Shown piece after piece: positions 58,308-64,000 of a stretch of 64,000 nt of DNA. Under the pieces are notes generated by a model, which saw only the letters and a program-made list of their open reading frames with translations, ran no database searches and was not told the DNA's origin. The stretch is from Capilliphycus salinus (GTDB lineage: Bacteria > Cyanobacteriota > Cyanobacteriia > Cyanobacteriales > Microcoleaceae), in the NCBI RefSeq assembly GCF_047276495.1, contig NZ_CP178543.1, positions 3,782,001 through 3,846,000 of the forward strand, written 5' to 3'. Both the position numbers and the translations under genes were made by a program. How positions within the stretch are numbered: the stretch's first letter is position 1; each line of letters starts with the position of its first letter.

Positions 58308-59729
58308 ATGTCATCTCGTTTAAGGCTATTGCTTAGATTTTTAAATGCTGGTTTATCTAAGCGGATTTCGGTTTGGATTTTAGCCAGTATTTTCTTGATT
58401 GAGTTAATTATTTTAGTTCCTTCTGTTTATCGTCGGAAACAGGAACTTTTAGAACAACTTGCCGAAGTTTCTTCCGGTAAGGTTGCCTGGATTATTGCGA
58501 CTTATCCCTATCAGTCCGAAGCCGAACTTTTACAACAATTAATTAATCTCAATGAGCTTGATACCAGCGTGAAAGGGGGTGCGGTTTACAAACTTCCCGA
58601 GGGAAAACTTATCGGTGATTTTGGGGAAATGCCTCAACTGTCTTTTGAGCAAGCGAAACTTGGTCAAGATATTTATCTGAGAACTCCATCGGGCGACCGC
58701 TATGATAGTGCTTGTAATCTTCAATCTTTAAAAGATGATTATTTGGTGGTTATTCGCCACGATGCCGATGAAATCATGCAAGAAGTTCGGCTGTTTATTG
58801 TTAGAATTGCCGGCTTAGTTTTAATTATTTCTATTTTTGTTGTGATCGGGACGATGATTGTTTTAGAGAAAATGGTGATCACTCCCATTTTAAATCTGAG
58901 ACAGGATTTAATTCAAGCGGGAAAATCTATTTCTCAAAATCAAGAACCTCCCAAATTTTATTCGACTTCTCTGCAACGCCATGATGAGTTAGGAGAGGTG
59001 ATTTCCGCTTTTATGGAAATGTTTACTCAAATTCATCAAGCCATTACCGAACGCCAACAAGCAGAAGCCGCTTTGCGAGTGGAAAAGGAAAAATCAGAAC
59101 AGCTTTTACTCAATATTTTACCACAAACTATTGCCGAACAGCTTAAAAAAGAACCGGGTTTAATTGCCGATCGCTTTGAACAGGCGACCATTTTATTTGC
59201 TGATATTACCGATTTTACCGGACTCGCGTCTCAAATTTCCCCGACGGAATTAGTGAGTTTACTCAATCAAATTTTTTCCAGTTTTGATCGCTTGGCGGAA
59301 CGACACGGGTTAGAAAAAATTAAAACTATCGGAGATGCTTACATGGTTGTTGGAGGACTACCCAAACCTAGAGAAGATCACGCTTTGGCGATCGCTGAAA
59401 TGGCGTTGGATATGCAGCAAGAAATTTATCAATTTAAACGAGAAGATAATCAAATTCTCAATATCCGCATCGGTATTAATACCGGGCCAGTTGTGGCGGG
59501 TGTGATCGGGTTAAAGAAGTTTTCCTACGATCTTTGGGGTGATGCTGTTAATATTGCCAGCCGGATGGAATCTCACGGGAAAGTTGGCGAAATTCAGGTC
59601 AGCGCCAGCACCTATGAATTATTAAAGCACAAATATATTTTGGAAAAACGGGGCATTGTTAAAGTTAAGGGGCGGGGTGAAATGATCACCTATTGGCTGA
59701 AAAGTCGCCAACCTGCTGCTGTTGAATGA
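58308..59729 (+). CDS. Class III adenylate cyclase with periplasmic sensor and HAMP
   Basis: The 473-residue protein has spans at about 22-42 and 162-188 enclosing a periplasmic sensor of about 120 residues, a HAMP-like region (about 190-245), a coiled helix and the cyclase domain (about 275-470). Catalytic features are FADITDFTGL (first metal Asp), LEKIKTIGDAYMVVGG (Lys for adenine; second metal Asp), YDLWGDAVNIASRMES (Asp for adenine selection, Asn and Arg for the transition state). The Lys/Asp pair marks adenylate rather than guanylate cyclase. It makes cAMP, which controls motility and respiration in filamentous cyanobacteria. A terminator follows. Confidence 0.93.
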   Translation: MSSRLRLLLRFLNAGLSKRISVWILASIFLIELIILVPSVYRRKQELLEQLAEVSSGKVAWIIATYPYQSEAELLQQLINLNELDTSVKGGAVYKLPEGKLIGDFGEMPQLSFEQAKLGQDIYLRTPSGDRYDSACNLQSLKDDYLVVIRHDADEIMQEVRLFIVRIAGLVLIISIFVVIGTMIVLEKMVITPILNLRQDLIQAGKSISQNQEPPKFYSTSLQRHDELGEVISAFMEMFTQIHQAITERQQAEAALRVEKEKSEQLLLNILPQTIAEQLKKEPGLIADRFEQATILFADITDFTGLASQISPTELVSLLNQIFSSFDRLAERHGLEKIKTIGDAYMVVGGLPKPREDHALAIAEMALDMQQEIYQFKREDNQILNIRIGINTGPVVAGVIGLKKFSYDLWGDAVNIASRMESHGKVGEIQVSASTYELLKHKYILEKRGIVKVKGRGEMITYWLKSRQPAAVE

Positions 59730-59763
59730 TGAATGATGAATTATCAATGATGAATTTTAGACT

Positions 59764-59798
59764 AAAAAACCCGGTTTCGTAAGAGTTACCGGGTTTTT
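59764..59798 (+). terminator. R2-type hairpin, terminator of the cyclase gene
   Basis: AAAAAACCCGGT at 59764-59775 pairs with ACCGGGTTTTT at 59788-59798, closing on a T-run. It lies 35 bp past the cyclase stop and uses the same palindrome as the dispersed R2 family. Confidence 0.8.
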
Positions 59799-59824
59799 GG
59801 CTTGTACCTCACACGACTACAAAA

Positions 59825-59888
59825 CTGGGGCGGGTTTATATCAGTTGTCTGTAGGAAAACATACATTTTTACAGAACCCACCCCTACA
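59825..59888. repeat. Dispersed palindromic repeat, family R1
   Basis: TGGGGCGGGTTTATA and AACCCACCCCTACA arms surround GTTGTCTGTAGG and an AT-rich part. This copy shares the GTCTGT(A/T)GGAAA centre with the 31.6 kb and 56.6 kb copies. Confidence 0.75.
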
Positions 59889-60165
59889 AACCCGACACCC
59901 GACATTGAGCAATTTTTTAATTGAAAATCAAGTTGGCTTGAAGACTTGACAATCGGATTAATTTGGCTTAATTTTTTCTTTATAAAAAGGAAAAACAAAC
60001 ACTTTCGCGAGGGAAAATAGAAAGCAAAATTGAGTTTCGAGGCTTGTTATTAGGATAGCATTTTTATTTTTTTAAATCCGTGAATATAGATACTGAACAA
60101 AAGTGGAAGAAGGCATAAAGTAATAATAAGAGCCAGACAAGAACACTGTATAGTAGGAGGTTTGG

Positions 60166-60447
60166 ATGAAAAAGCTTGTAGGCTTCATCACAGTTGCTTT
60201 CGTCGGACTAAACATCGGTCTGCCTGCTCAAGCAATGGGTACAACCGGACAAGATATCACTTGTGGCTACAAGTACAAAGTTGGTGACGGTGGTTGGACA
60301 AACGGCAGCACAGGCGGCACCACCCGTCAAAATGCTCGCCTCAGCCGCGAACAAATGCTATCCAACCTAGAAAGCGAAGCTGCTGACTCTGGAGAAAGCT
60401 TCGATGTCACATACTTGGGATGCCGCGACCCCTATGGTCACAACTAA
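60166..60447 (+). CDS. Small secreted two-cysteine protein
   Basis: The 93-residue protein has a clear signal peptide (MKKLVGFITVAFVGLNIGLP, cleavage after AQA at 23) and a 70-residue mature domain with Cys33 and Cys86. Between them CGYKYKVGDGGW, TGGTTRQNARLSREQ and FDVTYLGC align gaplessly with the 100-residue protein at 39046-39348. Codons are C-ending (GGC, AAC, TAC) unlike most neighbours, and AGGAGG stands 5 nt before the ATG, suggesting high expression. The two proteins form a family I do not know from databases. A structural or peptide-like extracellular role is possible; nothing is established. Confidence 0.85.
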   Translation: MKKLVGFITVAFVGLNIGLPAQAMGTTGQDITCGYKYKVGDGGWTNGSTGGTTRQNARLSREQMLSNLESEAADSGESFDVTYLGCRDPYGHN

Positions 60448-60524
60448 ATTGGGGAAAAATATCCGGTTTTTCGGCACAACCCAACACCAATATTGTGTGG
60501 GATGCCAACCCGAGCATACCAGGC

Positions 60525-63311
60525 TTAACAGTCCCCTGGCAACGAATATTTTGCCTTAATAAAGGCTTCTGCGGACTTGCGATCGCATATCTGTTTATCT
60601 AGTGTTGCAACCAACAAATCATCGAGCATCTGCTTAAATTTCGGACTGGGTTTATACCCTAATTGTTTCAAATCATTGCCATTCAGCAACGGTTTGACGG
60701 TCCACCAATGGGTTAAATACTGCCAAATTCGACGTCGAACCCATCGCGGACTTTGAACTGCGATTAAAATCAACATTGGCAAATCATAAGGTGCTAACAG
60801 TCGATAAAATTGACTGGCTAATTGGCATTCTGGCATCCGTTTCATCACATCGGCTTTAGCAGATTCTAGCTGTTGAAGTCGTTCGATGCTGTCTAGAGTA
60901 AATTGCAACGTATCCGCCACATCGCCCCGATATTCGGGTGCCAAATGAGCAATTAAAACCTCTAACCGTACCTGCCAATGGGTTAACGTTTTTTCTGGAT
61001 CAAAACGAATTAAACCCCGATCTACTAATCGAATTTGTCGCCACAACTCCTGATTCAATTCTAAGGTCGGGTGAATACAGCGCAATGCTTTTAATTCTCC
61101 CAAAAGTTGTAAAGCGGGTTTCCAGTAAGGCGCTTGCAAAATATATTTTAACTCACTTTTCAGCCGAGTTTCCAGAGCCGGAACCCGCTGTTGAGTCGAG
61201 TAATTTTCCGATTGAACTTTCTCATAAATCCCGCTATTGATGGCATAATGAATATAATCTTTGGTTTGAAATTCTAGTTCAAATCCCAACCGCACCGCAA
61301 ACCGAACCGCGCGATAAATTCGGGTTGGGTCTTCAATAAAACTGTTGGCGTGTAAAACACGAATTTGGCGATTTTGTAAATCATTCATTCCCCCAAAAAA
61401 GTCTAAGAGTTCGCCCTGATAGGGTTCAGTTAGACGCAACGCCAAAGCATTAATTGTAAAATCCCGTCGGTACAAATCTTGACGAATAGAACTCGCTTCA
61501 ACTTCCGGGTTAGCTGCGGGATAGGGATAAAATTCCGTTCTCGCCGTAGCAATATCAATCCACAGCGAATCTAAAACCGGGTCATTATGCCATAATAAAG
61601 CAGCCGTTTGAAACTGTCCGTGAACGTCCAAACGAGCGTTTGAATAAGTTTTTTGTAACGCAGAAGCCAATTCAACTGCGGGGGGATTTTTATCGTTTTG
61701 TTGGTTATTTTCTACGGCGTTATAACTTTGATGACAGCCATCAACCACCAAATCAATATCCGTCAACAACAGCGTTTTTTCCGGGTCAGCTAACAACAAA
61801 TCCCGCACCGCTCCCCCGACTAAATAAAGTTGCCAACCCCGTTCTTGGGTGAGTTCCGCCAGCCGGTTCAAAAGTTCTAATAATGGCGGCGCCAAACGCT
61901 GTTCAAGTAGCTCTTGAATCGAATCACAAGTTGAACCGGGAATGCAGCCTTTACCCGCTTTTTTCTGCGGTCGTTGTTGTTGGTGAAGCAGCCTTAAAAC
62001 ATCGGTTCTGGTGACAATTCCGACCAAATTATTCCCTTCTAAAACGGGTAAACGTCCGATATCGTATGTCACCATTAAAGACTCAATTTCCGGTAAGGTT
62101 GTATCGGGTTTAATCGTCTTTAATTGCGGCGTCATATACCCTTTAACCGGAGCGTGACTAAAGCCGTGATGCAGCGCAATATCGAGGTCGCGCCTGGAAA
62201 TAATTCCCACTAATTGATCTTGTTCGTCTACAACCGATAAACCCGAATGACCGTAGCGCAATAAAATCCGGTGTGCTTCAGCAATTGTTGTCTCTGGGCG
62301 AATAGTTCTAACCGGAGAAGACATCAACTCTTTAGCGGTGGGAGGATGGGGAATTTGTGCTTTAAATTCTTCGACAATTTCCGTTAATTTTTCTTGGGGA
62401 TTCGTATCTTTAATGACTACAGAAGCCGCCTGATCGTGACCTCCACCGCCAAAAGGTTTAAACAATTGATTCAGGCTGGTTTGTTCGATGCGAGAACGTC
62501 CGATAATTGTTAAACGTTCGGTTTCTTTGTTCTTCTTCTGCTGACAATTTCCGAGCAATAACGCATCGCTTTCTGTTATTTCAATTAATTGAGAAGCCAA
62601 ACTCGATAAACCCGGAACATAATCTTCTGTTTCGAGTAACACCCAAGCCACCTGATAACCGCGAACCGTGACTTGATTTAACTGTTCTAAAGCAACCGTT
62701 AATAAATCTTGTAATTGCGTTGAAAATCCCGGTTCAATATATTCGGCGATCACCTGCAAACTCGCGCCATTTTCCATCAACCACGCCAACGCTAAGGCAT
62801 CTCTGGGCGTGCTTCCTTCAAAGGTTAACGAACCCGTATCCACATGAATTCCCAACGCCATTACCGTTGCTTCTGCTGCGGTTAACAGCCATTTTGTGTC
62901 TTCGGTTTGGCGGTGTTGTTTGGCATCTTTTAGCTTTTCAACCACTAAAGTTGTTGTCGAACCAACCAATTCGATTTGAGTGGTTGTTGCGGGAATATTT
63001 AACTCACTATCGGGATGGTGATCGCAGACGGTTATTTCATATAAATTCGGTAAATCAAACCATTCCGATGCTTTTCCCAAACGTTCGCGGTTTTGGGTAT
63101 CAACAACAGTCAAATAGCGAATCTTTTCGGGGTTAACAGAACGCCGTTCAATGAGGGGAAATTCATCTCGATGTAAGGCTAAAAAATCTCGAACTCCCGG
63201 ATGAGAACCGCCCGTTAGAACGATTTTACTTCCCGGATACAAACGCGACAGTCCAACAGCGGCGCCCAAAGCATCAAAATCTGCGGTGGTATGGCATAAA
63301 ATTAGGTGCAT
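60525..63311 (-). CDS. DHH-CBS-tRNA nucleotidyltransferase fusion
   Basis: The 928-residue protein has three parts. Residues 1-310 form a DHH/DHHA1 phosphoesterase: HTTADFDALGAAVG (metal Asp), VVDTQNRE, VCDHHPDSE (DHH), HVDTGSLTFEG and FGGGGHDQAASV (DHHA1). Two CBS domains lie at about 325-440 (ELMSSPVRTIRPETT, HSGLSVVDEQDQLVGIISRRD, GRLPVLEGNNLVGIVTRTDV). A tRNA nucleotidyltransferase/poly(A) polymerase head follows (about 485-650: LYLVGGAVRDLLL, LTDIDLVVDG, RRDFTINALAL, DDPTRIYRAVRF-like IEDPTRIYRAVRFAVRLGF) with an RNA-binding tail. It repairs or adds the CCA end of tRNA; in bacteria with split enzymes this layout is the A-adding type. Which activity it has is undecided. Confidence 0.94.
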   Translation of the reverse strand: MHLILCHTTADFDALGAAVGLSRLYPGSKIVLTGGSHPGVRDFLALHRDEFPLIERRSVNPEKIRYLTVVDTQNRERLGKASEWFDLPNLYEITVCDHHPDSELNIPATTTQIELVGSTTTLVVEKLKDAKQHRQTEDTKWLLTAAEATVMALGIHVDTGSLTFEGSTPRDALALAWLMENGASLQVIAEYIEPGFSTQLQDLLTVALEQLNQVTVRGYQVAWVLLETEDYVPGLSSLASQLIEITESDALLLGNCQQKKNKETERLTIIGRSRIEQTSLNQLFKPFGGGGHDQAASVVIKDTNPQEKLTEIVEEFKAQIPHPPTAKELMSSPVRTIRPETTIAEAHRILLRYGHSGLSVVDEQDQLVGIISRRDLDIALHHGFSHAPVKGYMTPQLKTIKPDTTLPEIESLMVTYDIGRLPVLEGNNLVGIVTRTDVLRLLHQQQRPQKKAGKGCIPGSTCDSIQELLEQRLAPPLLELLNRLAELTQERGWQLYLVGGAVRDLLLADPEKTLLLTDIDLVVDGCHQSYNAVENNQQNDKNPPAVELASALQKTYSNARLDVHGQFQTAALLWHNDPVLDSLWIDIATARTEFYPYPAANPEVEASSIRQDLYRRDFTINALALRLTEPYQGELLDFFGGMNDLQNRQIRVLHANSFIEDPTRIYRAVRFAVRLGFELEFQTKDYIHYAINSGIYEKVQSENYSTQQRVPALETRLKSELKYILQAPYWKPALQLLGELKALRCIHPTLELNQELWRQIRLVDRGLIRFDPEKTLTHWQVRLEVLIAHLAPEYRGDVADTLQFTLDSIERLQQLESAKADVMKRMPECQLASQFYRLLAPYDLPMLILIAVQSPRWVRRRIWQYLTHWWTVKPLLNGNDLKQLGYKPSPKFKQMLDDLLVATLDKQICDRKSAEAFIKAKYSLPGDC

Positions 63312-63636
63312 AGGAATAGAAAAAATGACGTTAGACAGGAGGAACTTTATCTATATTAGTTCTTTTAGAGCCAAATTATAACTACCCGAAGACATGATAT
63401 AATTTTAAATCAAGTAGAAATCAAGTAGGTTGGGTTGAGAAAACCCAACAAACCCGATATTGATTGAACCTAACAGGGTTGTTATTGTTGGGTTGAACTG
63501 GCGTTTAACCCAACCTACATCTACATCAATAATAGTTGGAGAAGAGTAGATAGGTTACAATAACACCCATTTTCTATTTGTAGGATTATAAGCGATAATG
63601 GATATGTGATATTTTCATTGTTAAATTGTAATAGCT
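63312..63636. other. Interval with an R4 palindromic repeat
   Basis: No gene is visible. A dispersed cyanobacterial palindrome of the form GTAGGTTGGGTTGA ... AACCCAACCTACA spans 63425-63523. The rest is AT-rich, with a CCGAAGACATGATATA stretch near 63387 like the tail of R1. Confidence 0.6.
63425..63523. repeat. Palindromic repeat, family R4
   Basis: GTAGGTTGGGTTGAGAAAAC on the left and TTAACCCAACCTACATC on the right are inverted copies, with a second nested GTTGGGTT/AACCCAAC pair near 63500-63515. This class of repeat is widespread in cyanobacterial intergenic DNA. Confidence 0.75.
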
Positions 63637-63844
63637 ATGACCGAGTTACTTGAACGTGCGTTCGCGTAGCGTCCCGGAGGGAATCGCTAAGTTAAGAACC
63701 TTATCCGCCAGCGAACAAGATGCGATGGCTTCGATGATTCTCGAAGAACTTGAAATTGAACCCAATCCCCCCCGTTCTCTGCTTTCGGTGTTAACCACAT
63801 TGCCAGACATTACAGATAATTTTCCCGATATAGATGAGGAGTAA
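63637..63844 (+). pseudogene. Antitoxin-like gene (DUF2281-type) broken by a 22-bp insert
   Basis: The ATG at 63637 gives MTELLERA, then a frameshift and a TAG at 63667. If the 22 bases at 63661-63682 (TTCGCGTAGCGTCCCGGAGG and two more) are removed, the frame reads MTELLERA-IAKLRTLSASEQDA continuously to the TAA at 63842, a typical small antitoxin-like protein of about 61 residues. The insert consists of two mini-palindromes (CGC-GTA-GCG and TCCC-GGA-GGGA). The shifted frame beginning at TTG 63650 is only a by-product. No toxin gene follows in the window. Confidence 0.72.
63661..63682. repeat. 22-bp small dispersed repeat-like insert
   Basis: The segment TTCGCGTAGCGTCCCGGAGG, continuing two bases to 63682, is GC-rich, unlike the host gene, and is built of two short hairpins. 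It resembles the 21-27 bp small dispersed repeats described in Nostoc genomes. Its length is not a multiple of three, so it frameshifts the gene. Confidence 0.7.
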
Positions 63845-63893
63845 ATTTTATTGATTCTATAATCAGTTTCAACTGACTTCAATATTAAGACCT

Positions 63894-63930
63894 GAGAAAC
63901 CCGGTTTCTTGGTTGAGAAACCCGGTTTCT
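63894..63930. repeat. Two direct R2 half-sites
   Basis: AGAAACCCGGTTTCTT at 63895-63910 and TGAGAAACCCGGTTTCT at 63914-63930 are direct copies in the same orientation. AGAAACCCGGTTTCT is itself nearly palindromic, so each could fold alone or pair with the other. They lie just before the 3' end of the gene that leaves the window. Confidence 0.7.
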
Positions 63931-63937
63931 GATATTT

Positions 63938-64000
63938 TTAGTTTTTTCCCAAATGTTGAGATAATAATTTCTCACAAACCTCAACGGGAATCCCCGACAA
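63938..64000 (-). CDS. Possible C-terminal end of a gene leaving the window
   Basis: On the minus strand the frame is open from the right edge for 20 codons, reading LSGIPVEVCEKLLSQHLGKN, then TAA at 63938-63940. The composition looks protein-like, and repeats follow the stop as after other genes in this window. It is too short for a family call and could be chance. Confidence 0.4.
   Translation of the reverse strand: MSGIPVEVCEKLLSQHLGKN

Larger units (their letters stand above)
59730..60165. other. Intergenic region with terminator, R1 repeat and small-gene promoter
   Basis: The 436-bp gap holds a short TGAATGATGAAT run just after the cyclase stop, the R2 hairpin terminator, an R1 copy (59825-59888), and an AT-rich promoter region leading to a strong AGGAGG ribosome-binding site at 60155-60160 for the small secreted-protein gene. 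Confidence 0.65.

Noticed and set aside
63646..63984. 112-codon minus-strand frame at the right end
   Set aside because: It runs antisense through the antitoxin-like pseudogene and R2 repeats.
1..64000. tRNA, rRNA, 6S RNA or riboswitch genes
   Set aside because: No T-loop, conserved rRNA or known riboswitch core was found by eye; a covariance-model search would be decisive.

Overview
This window reads as chromosomal DNA of a filamentous, probably non-heterocystous cyanobacterium (Oscillatoriales-like). Direct signs are the many HIP1 octamers (GCGATCGC), cyanobacterial or chloroplast-type genes (PxcA/CemA, an ABA4-like protein, a PedR-type regulator, an ethylene-receptor-type kinase, hormogonium-polysaccharide-like glycosyltransferases), and several families of short dispersed palindromic repeats and heptamer tracts. 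The species assignment is inference. No rRNA, tRNA, IS element, prophage or CRISPR array was recognised.

Layout. 1-11.3 kb: end of a heavy-metal RND pump, a DMT exporter, an AarF/UbiB kinase, an FtsW-type SEDS protein, a large multi-PAS/GAF histidine kinase, a DUF2237 protein and a coiled-coil protein. 11.8-21.1 kb: two giant RTX/Ig-like proteins (1635 and 1277 aa) with repetitive DP/EP and PT linkers, probably type I-secreted. 21.6-27.5 kb: a UvrD/AddB-like ATPase divergent from pxcA, a BON lipoprotein and a three-module YflT-like stress protein. 27.9-31.4 kb: a surface-glycan group (acetyltransferase and two glycosyltransferases) and a SOUL protein. 31.7-38.7 kb: a double-DTGA aspartic protease, then the most notable system: a tight zorA-zorB-zorC-like operon (Zorya anti-phage defence) with no zorD nuclease-helicase behind it; repeats sit where it would be expected. 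39.0-45.0 kb: a small secreted two-cysteine protein, a third RTX protein, a RimJ-like acetyltransferase, a CYTH phosphatase, an EEP lipoprotein, gluconokinase and a fructokinase-like sugar kinase. 45.1-51.5 kb: PedR-like regulator, hisS, a GNAT, a 31-codon membrane ORF, an ABA4-like protein and a mercuric-reductase-like flavoprotein. 51.5-64 kb: a DUF2059 protein, the ethylene-receptor-like hybrid kinase, DUF1800, TenA, a pentapeptide-repeat membrane protein, an adenylate cyclase, a second member of the small two-cysteine family, a DHH-CBS-tRNA nucleotidyltransferase fusion, an antitoxin-like gene broken by a 22-bp insert, and the tail of a gene leaving the window.

Most genes are housekeeping or sensory and do not form long operons. 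Clusters likely to act together are zorABC-like (33375-37813), the glycan group (27907-30651), the CYTH/148-aa overlapping pair, and pedR with its downstream partner. Intergenic DNA is dominated by repeats, several of which act as probable terminators or have supplied the 3' ends of genes.
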